From: Nocardia arthritidis
GTDB taxonomy: Bacteria; Actinomycetota; Actinomycetes; Mycobacteriales; Mycobacteriaceae
Assembly: GCF_011801145.1 (NCBI RefSeq)
Contig: NZ_CP046172.1
Location: 3,472,001 to 3,536,000 of the forward strand
Direction of reading: 5' to 3'
Length of the DNA: 64,000 bases
The position numbers were made by a program, and so were the translations under genes. Of this stretch, positions 1 through 8,811 are shown piece by piece; position 1 is the first letter of the stretch; every line of letters begins with the position of its first letter. The notes beneath the pieces were generated by a model, which was not told where the DNA came from, ran no database searches, and saw only the letters and a program-made list of their open reading frames with translations.

Positions 1-2
1 GC

Positions 3-65
3 GATCCCGGCGCGGATGCCGCCGAAGTGGTCGGCGGCGTGCGGGTATCGGTCACCAAGAACTGA
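3..65 (+). CDS. C-terminal end of an unidentified protein (cut by window start)
   Basis: Only the last 20 codons are inside the window, reading to a TGA at 63-65 and ending in Val-Thr-Lys-Asn. The frame has the expected high-GC third positions, and a strong hairpin follows 15 nt after the stop, so this is the end of a real gene. It is too short to assign a family. Confidence 0.55.
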   Translation, partial: DPGADAAEVVGGVRVSVTKN

Positions 66-80
66 GGTCGCTCGACTGAT

Positions 81-108
81 CGGGGCGGGGCCGATGGGCC
101 CCGCCCCG
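81..108 (+). terminator. GC-rich hairpin terminator
   Basis: A perfect 12-bp stem (81-92 with 97-108) closes a 4-nt loop just after the stop at 65. There is no T-tract, as is usual for intrinsic terminators in high-GC actinobacteria. Confidence 0.7.
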
Positions 109-144
109 ACCACGCCCGGTAAACCGAATACCTATGTGTTCAAA

Positions 145-241
145 GGTGAATAGAGGGTTCCCGCACCCCGTCTTCGAACTGTGCGTTGTCTGTACGGGGT
201 GCGCACCTGAGAGCCGGGGTGCGGCGTAATCCGCGAACCGG
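145..241. repeat. Dispersed ~97-bp repeat, copy 1
   Basis: This block matches 46401-46496 over nearly its whole length with scattered substitutions and one indel. CCGCACCCCG (161-170) can pair with CGGGGTGCGG (215-224), and CGCACCCCG (162-170) can alternatively pair with CGGGGTGCG (195-203), so two competing hairpins are possible. An open frame on the minus strand crosses it, but I see no ribosome binding site and read the element as non-coding. Apart from this repeat, the CRP site and the leader hairpin, I see nothing else in 66-697. Confidence 0.7.
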
Positions 242-430
242 GAGCACGGCCGACCCGGTCCCGCTCGGTGGGAACGAGACCCGCCTGCCAGCGCACCACG
301 CGCGTACCTCGGGCGATTAAGTCGTCGTAGTGGCGCAACCAGAACCGAACGCGCCGATTAGTCGGGAAGCCTGCCGATCAATCTCGCGGTCTTGCCGACG
401 ATTTCGGAGGGGTGACTAGCCTCCATTGAA

Positions 431-446
431 TGTGACATAGATCACA
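431..446. promoter_or_regulatory. CRP/GlxR binding site upstream of NlpC/P60 gene
   Basis: TGTGACATAGATCACA is an exact match to the TGTGANNTANNTCACA consensus known for GlxR of Corynebacterium and close to CRP (Rv3676) sites of M. tuberculosis. It lies 252 nt before the start of the cell-wall hydrolase gene. cAMP control of cell-wall hydrolase and rpf genes by these regulators is established in relatives. Confidence 0.8.
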
Positions 447-516
447 TGCTGAAAATTAGCTGAAACCTTGCCGGGTCGACCAGGTCGGCGGCACAATCGG
501 CAATGTTGCTCTTGTT

Positions 517-534
517 ACAGAAGTCTTCTTCTGT
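517..534 (+). other. Small leader hairpin
   Basis: ACAGAAG (517-523) and CTTCTGT (528-534) form a perfect 7-bp stem with a 4-nt loop in the presumed 5' leader of the NlpC/P60 gene. Its function is unknown. Confidence 0.35.
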
Positions 535-697
535 GATAGGAGTTATTTCTCGTGCCGTGCCTGATCTGAAAACTGCTGTGCCAGGCGGGGTTTCGCCGGC
601 CCGGCCACCCCGTTCGGTCCGACGATGTGGTCCGCCTCGGGTGCCGCCGGGGATGCCGGAGAGTAGCCCTCGGTCGATTGACGGAAGGGGCGAGCAG

Positions 698-1249
698 ATG
701 CCGACTCGATCCGCGCGTAAGCCGCTGCGCCGCATCGCCATCGGATTCCTGGTCGCGACGGCCGCGACGCTGGTGCTGGCCGGGCCCGCCTGGTCCGATA
801 CCGGCAGCGCCTCCGGCAGCGGCGGTTCCGGCTCTGGCTCCGGTTCGGGTTCGGGCTCCGGCTCGGGCAGTTCCAGCGGCTCGGCCGCGCTGCCGCTGCC
901 GAGCAGCGCCGGGCTCGGCGCGCTCACCGCCGCATCGACCCAGACCGGTAAACCGTATCGCTGGGGCGGCATCGGCCCGGACGCATGGGACTGCTCCGGC
1001 CTGGTGCAGTGGGCGTTCCGGCAAGTGGGCGTCCAGATTCCGCGCACCACCTGGCAGCAGGCCAAGGCCGGGGCCCCGGTGCCGTTCGGTGCGCTCTCGC
1101 CGGGCGATGTGGTGATACTGAACGAGGACGCCTCACACGTCGGCATCTACGCGGGCTTCGGCCAGGTGCTCAACGCCTACGACTGGGGCGTGCCGGTCGG
1201 TCTGACCCCGCTCAGCCAGTTTTTCATCTACACCATTCGGCGGTTCTGA
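698..1249 (+). CDS. Secreted NlpC/P60 peptidoglycan endopeptidase
   Basis: This 183-residue exported cell-wall hydrolase is expected to cut stem peptides of peptidoglycan. The ATG at 698 has GGAAGGGG 7 nt upstream and is followed by a typical signal peptide (Arg-rich start, hydrophobic segment, Ala-x-Ala-like end near residue 31). An upstream in-frame ATG at 503 would place the signal internally, so I reject it. A Ser-Gly tract of about 25 residues separates the signal from a single NlpC/P60 domain. The catalytic Cys is in DCSGLV and the His in SHVGIYAG; the third polar position appears to be Asn in NAYDWG. The linker resembles RipA/Rpf-associated hydrolases but no second domain is present. 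A perfect CRP/GlxR site lies upstream. Confidence 0.88.
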   Translation: MPTRSARKPLRRIAIGFLVATAATLVLAGPAWSDTGSASGSGGSGSGSGSGSGSGSGSSSGSAALPLPSSAGLGALTAASTQTGKPYRWGGIGPDAWDCSGLVQWAFRQVGVQIPRTTWQQAKAGAPVPFGALSPGDVVILNEDASHVGIYAGFGQVLNAYDWGVPVGLTPLSQFFIYTIRRF

Positions 1250-1354
1250 GACCTGTCCGGCGCCTCCGCCGGGAAATCCTGCGATGAATCGGATACCTTG
1301 CACGGCACGGCAGTACGGCTGCGTGATGATGAGGATGATGAGGGAACAGTGCGT

Positions 1355-2275
1355 ATGCGCTTGATGCCGAGTACGCTCGGCGTGCTGGTGCTCGCCGCGG
1401 TACTCAGCGGTTGCGGCGGCGGCGACAAGAATGATGCCGGTGATCTGAAACCCGGTGTGATCAAAGGCTTTTCAAATCCGGAGAGCGTACTTGTCGCCGG
1501 TGACAAGTACGTCGTCTCGAATATGGGCGCGCAGCAGGATCCGGTCGCCAAGGACGGCGACGGCTTCCTGTCCCTGCTCGATGCCACCGGCAAGGTGATC
1601 GAGCAGAAGGCGATGCCGAAGGCGGGCGATCCGCCGCTGAACTCGCCGAAGGGTATGGCGTTCGTGGACAACAAGGTCTACGTCGCCGATGTCGATCGGG
1701 TGGTCGGCTACGACCTGAACACCCGAGGGCAGGTGTTCGAGGCGAAGATCGACGGCGACGCCCCGACCGAGCTGAACGATATCGTGTTGCTGGACAACAA
1801 GACCCTGCTGGTGACCGACACCCTGCGCAGTTCGGTCTACCAACTCGACCTGGACGGCAAGAAGTTCGCGACGCTCACCAGCGGGGTGCCCGGCGCCAAC
1901 GGCATCGCGCTGGAGAAGTCCGGCAAGATCGCATACGTCAACGGCGACGGCGCGCACAACGAGGGCGGCGATCTGTTCCGGCTGGAGCTGGGCAAGGCGC
2001 CGCTGTCGCCGAAGAAGATCGGCGGCGTGCACGGGCTGCTCGACGGCATCGCGGTGCTGTCGGACGGCAATATCGCTGTCTCGGACTGGGTTTCGTTCGA
2101 CAACCCGGTGCCGGGCAAGGTGACCGTCTACAAGGCCGACGGCACCGAGGTCGCGAAGGTGAAGCTGCCGGACAACGTGCGCGGCCCCGCCGATTTCACG
2201 CTCGACAAGAGCGGGAAGTACCTGTTGATCCCGGCGATGACCGACAACGTGGTGCATATCGTTCCGACGCCGTAA
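1355..2275 (+). CDS. Lipoprotein with SMP-30/NHL-like beta-propeller
   Basis: This is a 306-residue predicted lipoprotein. I take the ATG at 1355, with GAGGG about 10 nt upstream; an in-frame GTG at 1349 and an ATG at 1298 are alternatives but 1298 would bury the signal peptide. The lipobox VLSGC near residue 20 is followed by a Gly/Asp-rich linker. The rest contains repeated YVV-, VYVADV-, LLVTDT- and IAVSDW-type strands about 40-45 residues apart, typical of six-bladed SMP-30/gluconolactonase-like propellers. No catalytic role can be assigned; a surface binding or scaffold function is equally possible. It converges on galU with a shared terminator. Confidence 0.7.
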   Translation: MRLMPSTLGVLVLAAVLSGCGGGDKNDAGDLKPGVIKGFSNPESVLVAGDKYVVSNMGAQQDPVAKDGDGFLSLLDATGKVIEQKAMPKAGDPPLNSPKGMAFVDNKVYVADVDRVVGYDLNTRGQVFEAKIDGDAPTELNDIVLLDNKTLLVTDTLRSSVYQLDLDGKKFATLTSGVPGANGIALEKSGKIAYVNGDGAHNEGGDLFRLELGKAPLSPKKIGGVHGLLDGIAVLSDGNIAVSDWVSFDNPVPGKVTVYKADGTEVAKVKLPDNVRGPADFTLDKSGKYLLIPAMTDNVVHIVPTP

Positions 2276-2296
2276 CAGGCTGACGCACAACGTATT

Positions 2297-2334
2297 CCGC
2301 GCGATTCGCCGGATGGTTCCGGCGAATCGCGCGG
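2297..2334. terminator. Bidirectional terminator between convergent genes
   Basis: A perfect 16-bp stem (2297-2312 with 2319-2334) and 6-nt loop sits between two stop codons facing each other (2275 and 2339), so it can serve both transcripts. Confidence 0.85.
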
Positions 2335-2338
2335 CGGC

Positions 2339-3238
2339 TCAACCGAGCTCGGTGGCCAGTTGGCGCAGCAGCGGTCCGTACTGCTGATGCGCCAGTGCCG
2401 AGGCGAACTGGGCGACGAGGTAATCGGCCGGATTGCCGGTGTCGTACCAGCGCCCCTGGATCACCTGGCCGAACACCGCGTGATCGGCCGCGTACGCGTT
2501 GATCGCGTCGGTGAGATACACCTCGCCCGTTCGGTGTTCGTACCAGCGCTTGGTCTGGATTCGCAGTTCCTCGATGATGCCGGGGGTGACCACATAGCCG
2601 CCGATGGCGGCGAAATTCGACGGCGCGTCCTCCGGCTTCGGCTTCTCGCGCAGGCCGCTGATGCGCAGCAGCCCGCTGCCGAGATCGTCGGCGACCACCG
2701 GAACGCCGTAGCGCTGGGATTCGCTGGGGTCCATCGGCATCAGCGCGAGCACCGGACCGCTGGTGCGCTCGTACGCATCGATGAGCTGCTGGGCTCGCGG
2801 GGTCTCGGCGACGAATACGTCATCGGGCCACAGCACCAGCATCGGCTCGTCGCCGAGGTGGCGCGCCGCGTTGAGCACCGGGGTGCCGTTGCCGTACGGG
2901 CCGTGCTGGTCGAGGTAGGTGATGTGGCCGAGCCGGGACAGCTCGCCGACCTCCTCGACCGCGTCGGCGTATGCGGTCTTGCCGTCCGCGCGCAACTGTG
3001 CGACGAGTGCGGGGTTCGGGCGGAAGTGGTCCTGGATCAACGACTTTCCGCCGCTCACCACGATGGTGATATCGGTGATCCCGGAGGCGACCAGCTCGCG
3101 TACCGTGTGCTCGATCACCGGTTTGTCGCCGACCGGTAGCATCTCTTTGGGGATGGCCTTGGTCAGCGGGAGCAACCGGGAGCCGATACCGGCGGCCGGG
3201 ATCACGGCCTTGCGGATCTTCATGCGTCCGATCATCAC
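2339..3238 (-). CDS. galU: UTP-glucose-1-phosphate uridylyltransferase
   Basis: GalU makes UDP-glucose from UTP and glucose-1-phosphate, feeding cell-wall polysaccharide, glycogen and trehalose (OtsAB) synthesis in the cytoplasm. The N-terminal nucleotide-binding signature AAGIGSRLLPLTKAIPKEML and the KPVIEHTVREL segment are intact. WPDDVFV and RYGVPVV and the late GRWYDTGNP match the family from end to end, and the length (299 residues, or 294 if the internal MKIRK start at 3223 is used) is normal. Neither ATG has a good Shine-Dalgarno. The gene is divergent from dinB with an 81-nt gap. Confidence 0.93.
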   Translation of the reverse strand: MMIGRMKIRKAVIPAAGIGSRLLPLTKAIPKEMLPVGDKPVIEHTVRELVASGITDITIVVSGGKSLIQDHFRPNPALVAQLRADGKTAYADAVEEVGELSRLGHITYLDQHGPYGNGTPVLNAARHLGDEPMLVLWPDDVFVAETPRAQQLIDAYERTSGPVLALMPMDPSESQRYGVPVVADDLGSGLLRISGLREKPKPEDAPSNFAAIGGYVVTPGIIEELRIQTKRWYEHRTGEVYLTDAINAYAADHAVFGQVIQGRWYDTGNPADYLVAQFASALAHQQYGPLLRQLATELG

Positions 3239-3307
3239 ATATACGCGGAAGCTTCAACTTGGATCCCCATCACACTCGTGTGTACGGATTCTGTCAGTGT
3301 CCGCGCG

Positions 3308-3313
3308 TAGATT
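3308..3313 (+). promoter_or_regulatory. -10 element of a likely leaderless dinB promoter
   Basis: TAGATT lies 6 nt before the GTG start at 3320 and no Shine-Dalgarno is visible, so transcription probably begins at or next to the start codon. Confidence 0.4.
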
Positions 3314-3319
3314 TCGGGT

Positions 3320-4684
3320 GTGACCACCGATGATGCGATAACCGCGGCCCGCCGCTGGGTGTTGCACATCGATATGGACGCGTTCTTCGCCTCGGTAGAG
3401 CAGTTGACCCGGCCGACGCTGCGCGGGCGGCCGGTCCTGGTCGGCGGTACCGGCGCGCGGGGTGTGGTGGCCGGCGCGAGCTATGAGGCGCGGGTATTCG
3501 GTGCCCGCTCCGCCATGCCGATGCATCAGGCGCGCAGGCTGGTCGGGGTCACCGCGGTGGTGGTGCCCGCCCGCGGGTCGGTGTACGGCGCGGTGAGCGC
3601 CCAGGTATTCGATGCGCTGCGCTCGCGAATTCCGGTGCTGGAGACGCTGTCCTTCGACGAGGCGTTCGGCGAGCCCGCGGAATTGGCCGGGGCCACCGCG
3701 GGGCAGGTGCACCGGTTCTGCGAGGAGTTGCGCGCGGTGGTGCGCGAGCGCACCGGATTGGTCGCCTCGGTCGGCGCGGGCACCGGCAAGCAGCTGGCCA
3801 AGATCGCCTCGGGACTGGCGAAACCCGATGGTATACGGGTGATTTCACCGGTCGAGCAGCAGCGGCTGCTGGCCGGGCTGCCGGTGCGCAAGCTATGGGG
3901 GATCGGCCCCGTCGCCGAAGGCAGGCTGCGCTCGCTCGGCATCGAGACGGTGGGCGCGTTCGCGGCGCTGCCCGAGGCGGAGGCGGTCTCGATCCTGGGC
4001 GGCAGCGTCGGCGCCGCACTGCACCGGCTGGCCCGCGGCATCGACGACCGCCCGGTCGCCGAGCGCGCCGAGGCCAAGCAGATCAGCGCCGAAACCACCT
4101 ACGAGCACGACATCGTCACGCTCGCGCAGCTGCGCCCGGCGATCGAGGCGATGGCCGGGGCCGCGCACCGCAGGCTCGGCAAGGACGGGCGCGCGGCGCG
4201 CACCGTGGTGCTGAAGCTCAAGAAGTCCGATATGTCCATTGTCACCCGATCGTTCACCCTGCCTTACGCGACAACCGATCTGGCCACGCTCACCACCGCG
4301 GCGCTGCGGTCGGCGATCGATCCGGCCGAACTGGGTCCGGTCCGGCTCGTCGGGGTCGGCTACGGCGGGCTGTCCGCGGTGCGGCAGGAATCACTGTTTC
4401 CCGAGCTGGATCAGGATCCGCTATCGGAAGGTGAACTGCCGCAGCCCGATTCGGGTCCGGGCGGATTGATCGCCGCGCCGCAGGTAGCGGACGCGAGCCG
4501 GGTCTGGTATCCCGGAATGGATGTCGCACATCCCGAATTCGGGCACGGCTGGGTACAGGGTGCCGGACAAGGTGTTGTGACGGTCCGATTCGAGACCAGC
4601 TCGACAGGGCCGGGCCCGGCGCGTACGTTCGCAGCCGACGACATCAGTTTGTCGCGGGCGGATCCGCTCGGCAGTCTGCGCTGA
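3320..4684 (+). CDS. dinB: DNA polymerase IV (Y-family translesion polymerase)
   Basis: DinB performs error-prone bypass synthesis at stalled forks. The first catalytic aspartate is in [12 protein letters not shown] (about residue 17) and the second acidic pair in [10 protein letters not shown] (about residue 114). [13 protein letters not shown] is the helix-hairpin-helix thumb motif. QESLF at about residues 355-359 matches the sliding-clamp binding motif. A further ~95-residue tail contains a [11 protein letters not shown] segment seen in DinB1/DinX-type proteins of this order. In M. tuberculosis dinX (Rv1537) precedes lspA; here the order is kept but with about 15 kb of other genes between. 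Confidence 0.92.
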   Translation: MTTDDAITAARRWVLHIDMDAFFASVEQLTRPTLRGRPVLVGGTGARGVVAGASYEARVFGARSAMPMHQARRLVGVTAVVVPARGSVYGAVSAQVFDALRSRIPVLETLSFDEAFGEPAELAGATAGQVHRFCEELRAVVRERTGLVASVGAGTGKQLAKIASGLAKPDGIRVISPVEQQRLLAGLPVRKLWGIGPVAEGRLRSLGIETVGAFAALPEAEAVSILGGSVGAALHRLARGIDDRPVAERAEAKQISAETTYEHDIVTLAQLRPAIEAMAGAAHRRLGKDGRAARTVVLKLKKSDMSIVTRSFTLPYATTDLATLTTAALRSAIDPAELGPVRLVGVGYGGLSAVRQESLFPELDQDPLSEGELPQPDSGPGGLIAAPQVADASRVWYPGMDVAHPEFGHGWVQGAGQGVVTVRFETSSTGPGPARTFAADDISLSRADPLGSLR

Positions 4685-4779
4685 CGGGTAGCCTGGGTAC
4701 CTCGTGCAGCGCTGCCGTTCGGGTGGTTGCTGCCTGGTGTGACCGAAACGTACCTACTCCGAACGCAAAGGACGAGCAG

Positions 4780-5277
4780 TTGAAGAAGACTGGACGCATC
4801 GCTATCGCCGGCCTGGCCATCGTCGCCGCCCTGAGCATGACCGCCTGTGGCAGCGACGACAAGAAGAGTGACGCCAAGCCGACCAAGGCGACCACCAGCG
4901 TCAAGGCGTCTGCTTCGAACCCGAATCTGCCGCCGACCCCGACCGTCGCCCAGCTGAACGAGGAACTGCAGCGCGCGCTCGACCCGAACGTGCCGGTCGC
5001 CGAGAAGCTGGAGATGGTGCAGGGCGCCCAGGCCGATCCGGACCTGCCGGGCCGCCTCGCCGAGGCGTACAAGCAGACCGGCGCGTCGGTGGTCGTCACC
5101 GACGTCACCGCATTCGGCGACACCGTCAACGCGAAGGCCAAGCTCACGCTGAACGGCCAGGAGAACGTCGCCGACGTGCCGTTCGTCGCCGAGGACGGCA
5201 AGTGGAAGGTCCAGAAGGCGTGGGCCTGCCAGATCCTGTCGCTGGCCAACGTGCAGTCGAAGGCCTGCGCCGCCTGA
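4780..5277 (+). CDS. Mtb12-like (low-molecular-weight antigen) lipoprotein
   Basis: This 165-residue protein is predicted to be exported and lipid-anchored. I choose the TTG at 4780 because AAAGGA lies 7 nt upstream and the next residues (LKKTGRIAIAGLAIVAAL) form a clean signal peptide ending in the lipobox MTAC at about residue 22. An Asp/Lys-rich then Thr/Ser linker leads to a domain running from PTVAQLNEELQ to the end, with VPFVAEDGKWKVQKAWACQI, typical of the Mtb12/CFP-2 family. The two late cysteines could form a disulfide. Members are abundant secreted antigens of unknown biochemical role. A strong terminator follows. Confidence 0.8.
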   Translation: MKKTGRIAIAGLAIVAALSMTACGSDDKKSDAKPTKATTSVKASASNPNLPPTPTVAQLNEELQRALDPNVPVAEKLEMVQGAQADPDLPGRLAEAYKQTGASVVVTDVTAFGDTVNAKAKLTLNGQENVADVPFVAEDGKWKVQKAWACQILSLANVQSKACAA

Positions 5278-5287
5278 TTCCGGTGTG

Positions 5288-5321
5288 GTCCGGCTCATCG
5301 TTCGGTATCGGTGAGCCGGAC
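5288..5321 (+). terminator. Intrinsic-type terminator hairpin
   Basis: GTCCGGCTCA (5288-5297) pairs perfectly with TGAGCCGGAC (5312-5321) 10 nt after the lipoprotein stop. Confidence 0.8.
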
Positions 5322-5429
5322 TGCCGGAAATTCTCAGCTTTTCCGAAAGTTCCTGTTGGCGTGCGGTTTTGCCGCGTTTTTGTGAGCCCGATCACCGTAG
5401 CGTGGTATTTGGGCCCGATGTCGTACCGC

Positions 5430-5435
5430 TAACAT
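5430..5435 (+). promoter_or_regulatory. -10 element, probable leaderless start of the arabinosyltransferase gene
   Basis: TAACAT lies 8 nt before the GTG at 5444 and no ribosome binding site is present. This supports the GTG rather than the longer reading frame that opens at 5369. Confidence 0.45.
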
Positions 5436-5443
5436 CTGCTGCC

Positions 5444-8400
5444 GTGGCTGACACGATGGTGTGGGCGGGGCAGCCGTCCGTCGAGGACTCCGAACACGGT
5501 ACGGCAGATAACGATAGACGTGGGGGATGGGCTCGACGGGTCGCGATCATCGCGGGCCTGCTCGGATTCGTGCTGGCGGCAGCGGTGCCGTTCCTGCCGG
5601 TGCGCCAGGAGGCGGCGAGCGTCGACTGGCCGCAGGCGGCCAATGCGGTGAATGTCGAATCGCCACTGCTTTCCTATGCGCCACTTGATCTTTCGATGCA
5701 GGTGCCGTGCTCGGCGCTGACCGCGCTCGCGGCGTCCGGCGGCACCGTGCTCTCGACCATCCCGCGGCAGTCGGCGGATGTCGAACGCTACGGCCTCGTC
5801 GTCAAGGTCGTCGCGGACACCGCGGAGCGGCCCGGCCGGGTCGATGTGGTCTCGCGCAATACGCTGCTGTGGTCGGCGCCGCTGAGCGCGGTGCGCGACC
5901 AGGCGTGCGGACTCGCGATCGATATCTCCGCCGCGAACGCCACGGTGTCAGTAACAGGCGGCGGCCCAACGGATTCCGGCAAGGTGACCGCGGGTGATCT
6001 GCGGCCGCAGGTGGTCGGCGTATTCACCGAACTGACCGGCGCGGTGCCGCAGGGCATGCGCGTGCACATCGCCGTCGACTCCCGCTTCTCCACCTCGCCG
6101 ACGCCGCTGAAATTGGCGGTGATCGTGCTCTGCCTGATCGCGACCGGCGCCGCGCTCGTCGCGCTGCACCAGCTCGACCGGCTCGACGGCCGCCGCACGC
6201 GGCGTTTCTTGCCGCAGCGCTGGTGGCGGCTGCGCCCCACCGACTGGGTGGTTTTCGCGACGCTGCTGGTCTGGCATTTCATCGGCGCCAACACCTCCGA
6301 CGACGGCTACATCCTCGGCATGGCGCGCGCCTCGCAGAGCTCGGGCTATATGTCGAACTACTACCGGTGGTTCTCGGTGGACGAGGGCCCGTTCTACACG
6401 CCGTACACCGACATCATCTCCTGGCTGGCGCGGATCTCGACGGTGAGCCCCTGGGTGCGGCTGCCGACCCTCGCGGTCGCGGTGCTCACCTGGTGGGTGA
6501 TCAGCCGCGAGATCCTGCCGCGGCTCGGTAATGTCTTCCGGCGCAACAAGATCGCGGTGTGGACCGCCGCCCTGGTATTCCTGGCGTTCTGGCTGCCCTA
6601 CAACAACGGCCTGCGCGCCGAGCCGTACGTGGCCTGCGGTGTGGTGCTCACCTGGGTGTCGGTCGAGCGGGCCATCGCGACCAGGCGGCTGCTGCCCGCC
6701 GCGCTCGCGGTGATCATCGCGGCGCTGACGCTGACCGTCGCGCCGTCGGGCCTGATCTGTATCGGCGCACTACTGGCCGGGGCGCGCAGCCTGACCCCGG
6801 TGCTGCTGCGGCGGGCCAAGGACGTCGGCTACCTGGCGCTGCTGTTACCGCTGCTCGCGGCCGGATTCGTCATTCTGACCATCGTTTTCGCGGATCGCAC
6901 GCTCGGCGCGGCGCTCGAGATGTTCTACGTGCACAACCGAATCGGGCCCGGCGACACCTGGTTCGCGGAATACCTGCGCTACCAGTATCTGATCCAGCCC
7001 AACGGCGACGGCTGGCTCACCCGCAGATTCGGCGTCTTCGTCATGCTGCTCGGCCTGGTGGTCTGCGCGGCGACCATGCTGCGGCGCGGCGGTCATATAC
7101 CGGGCACCGCGCCGGGGCCGTCGCGCCGGGTGGTCGGCATCACCCTGGCCGCGATGGTGCTGCTGATGTTCTCGCCGACCAAGTGGAACCACCAGTTCGG
7201 CGTCTTCGCCGGACTGGCGACCTGTGTCGCCGCGCTGACGGCCGTCGCGGTCGGTCCGGCGGTGATGCGTCCACTGCGCAACCGGGCGCTGGTCGCCGCG
7301 GCCGTATTCTTCGCGCTCGCACTGACTTTCACCGCGGCGAACGGCTACTGGTACGCGTCGGCGTGGGGTAACCCGTGGTGGGACAAGCCGCCGTCATTCC
7401 ACGGAAAGGGTTTCTCCACCGGGTTTTTCGGGCTGTCGGTGCTCGCGCTGCTGGTCGCCGGATGGTTCCACATCCGTCCCGAATCGCGGCCGCGGCCGGA
7501 TTCCCCGGCAGGCCGGATCATGCGTACCCCGGTGCTGGCGGTGACCGCGGCGGCCATGGTGGTGTTCATGCTGCTTTCCTTCGCGAAAGCCGCTGTGGCG
7601 CAATATCCGTCGTATTCGCTGGCGCAATCCAACGCGGCCGCGGCGGTTTCCGGCGGTTGCGGTATGGCCGACAAGGTGCTGGTGGAGCCGGATACCAACG
7701 CCTCGATGCTGCGCCCGCTCTCCGGTGATGTCGGCACCGCGCTCGGCCGCACCGAATCCACCGGGTTCGGGCCGAACGGTGTTGCGCCGGTACTGGTTTC
7801 GGACGAGGTCGAATCGACCACCGGCCGCGCGAATTCGGTGTCGAGCGATCCGGACCAGCTGCGCGACGCGGCCAAATCGGCGGGGTCCGGATCGGATACC
7901 TCGCACGGCAGCGGCATCAACGGCAGCACCGTATCCCTGCCGTTCGGGCTCGATCCGGCGACGACGCCGGTGCTCGGCAGCTACCACGACGGCGACCAGA
8001 CGCCGGCCTCATTGATCAGCGACTGGTACCGGTTGCCGAACGAGGTGAACGGCAGCCGCGGCCAGATCGTCGCGATCGCGGTGGCGGGCCGGATCCATTC
8101 GGTGGATGCCGAGGGCGTCGTGCATCAGGGACAGAATCTGGAGCTGGAATACGGTAGGTCGCAACCGAATGGCGAGGTCACCGCGCTGGGCCGGACGGTG
8201 CCGATCGATATCGGTCCGTCGCCGATGTGGCGCAACCTGCGGGTCCCGCTGAACCGGTTGCCCGGCGACGCGGACGTGGTGCGGTTGGTCGGCGAGGACA
8301 AGGATCTGAGCCGGGACCAGTGGTTCGCGGTGACGCCGCCGCGGGTGCCGCAGACGAAAACGCTGAACAGCCTGCTCGGTTCGAAGACACCGGTGCTGCT

Positions 8401-8740
8401 GGACTGGGCCGTCGGCCTGCATTTCCCGTGCCAGAACCTGGTGCCGACGCACGACGGCGTCTCGGATCTGCCCAGGTACCGAATCCTGCCGGACCGCAAC
8501 GGCGCGACCATCACCAACCTGTGGGAGGCGCACGACGGCGGCGGCCCGCTCGGCTGGACCCAGCTGTTGTTCACCTCGCGCCAACTGCCCTCGTACCTGG
8601 ACGAGAAATGGAACCGGGACTGGGGTTCGATCGAGCAGTTCGTGCCCATCGACGCGACGGCCGAACCGGCCAGGGTGACGGTGGATCAGGTGCGCCGCTC
8701 GGGCGCCTGGGCGCCGCCGCACACCATCCTCGACTGGTGA
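5444..8740 (+). CDS. Arabinosyltransferase of the EmbA/B/C family
   Basis: Emb proteins are polytopic GT-C enzymes that add arabinofuranose from decaprenylphosphoryl-arabinose to arabinogalactan or lipoarabinomannan on the outer face of the membrane; they are the ethambutol targets. This protein has 1098 residues, the family's usual length, from the GTG at 5444. One N-terminal membrane segment, an extracytoplasmic domain of about 170 residues, then about a dozen membrane segments precede a soluble C-terminal carbohydrate-binding half. The acidic catalytic pair is in NTSDDGYILGMARAS, near residues 285-286, followed by NYYRWF. Only one emb gene is here, away from the usual emb cluster; I cannot tell EmbA, B or C apart by eye. 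Confidence 0.92.
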   Translation: MADTMVWAGQPSVEDSEHGTADNDRRGGWARRVAIIAGLLGFVLAAAVPFLPVRQEAASVDWPQAANAVNVESPLLSYAPLDLSMQVPCSALTALAASGGTVLSTIPRQSADVERYGLVVKVVADTAERPGRVDVVSRNTLLWSAPLSAVRDQACGLAIDISAANATVSVTGGGPTDSGKVTAGDLRPQVVGVFTELTGAVPQGMRVHIAVDSRFSTSPTPLKLAVIVLCLIATGAALVALHQLDRLDGRRTRRFLPQRWWRLRPTDWVVFATLLVWHFIGANTSDDGYILGMARASQSSGYMSNYYRWFSVDEGPFYTPYTDIISWLARISTVSPWVRLPTLAVAVLTWWVISREILPRLGNVFRRNKIAVWTAALVFLAFWLPYNNGLRAEPYVACGVVLTWVSVERAIATRRLLPAALAVIIAALTLTVAPSGLICIGALLAGARSLTPVLLRRAKDVGYLALLLPLLAAGFVILTIVFADRTLGAALEMFYVHNRIGPGDTWFAEYLRYQYLIQPNGDGWLTRRFGVFVMLLGLVVCAATMLRRGGHIPGTAPGPSRRVVGITLAAMVLLMFSPTKWNHQFGVFAGLATCVAALTAVAVGPAVMRPLRNRALVAAAVFFALALTFTAANGYWYASAWGNPWWDKPPSFHGKGFSTGFFGLSVLALLVAGWFHIRPESRPRPDSPAGRIMRTPVLAVTAAAMVVFMLLSFAKAAVAQYPSYSLAQSNAAAAVSGGCGMADKVLVEPDTNASMLRPLSGDVGTALGRTESTGFGPNGVAPVLVSDEVESTTGRANSVSSDPDQLRDAAKSAGSGSDTSHGSGINGSTVSLPFGLDPATTPVLGSYHDGDQTPASLISDWYRLPNEVNGSRGQIVAIAVAGRIHSVDAEGVVHQGQNLELEYGRSQPNGEVTALGRTVPIDIGPSPMWRNLRVPLNRLPGDADVVRLVGEDKDLSRDQWFAVTPPRVPQTKTLNSLLGSKTPVLLDWAVGLHFPCQNLVPTHDGVSDLPRYRILPDRNGATITNLWEAHDGGGPLGWTQLLFTSRQLPSYLDEKWNRDWGSIEQFVPIDATAEPARVTVDQVRRSGAWAPPHTILDW

Positions 8741-8811
8741 CGTTTGACCTGAAGATAAGTTGAGGTTGCAGCATGGTGGTCGTCCGAAGCCACGAAAACC
8801 GAAGGGCCACC

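Noticed and set aside
132..338. A 68-codon minus-strand frame over the first dispersed repeat, with similar translation at the second copy
   Set aside because: The shared translation simply follows from the DNA repeat; there is no ribosome binding site and the flanks differ.
447..697. Possible c-di-AMP (ydaO-type) riboswitch, since such switches often precede NlpC/P60 or Rpf genes
   Set aside because: I could not find the conserved ydaO core motifs; only a short hairpin and the CRP site are clear.
790..900. Ser-Gly coding microsatellite as a phase-variable repeat
   Set aside because: The codons vary within the tract, so it is an ordinary linker and not a slippage-prone perfect repeat.
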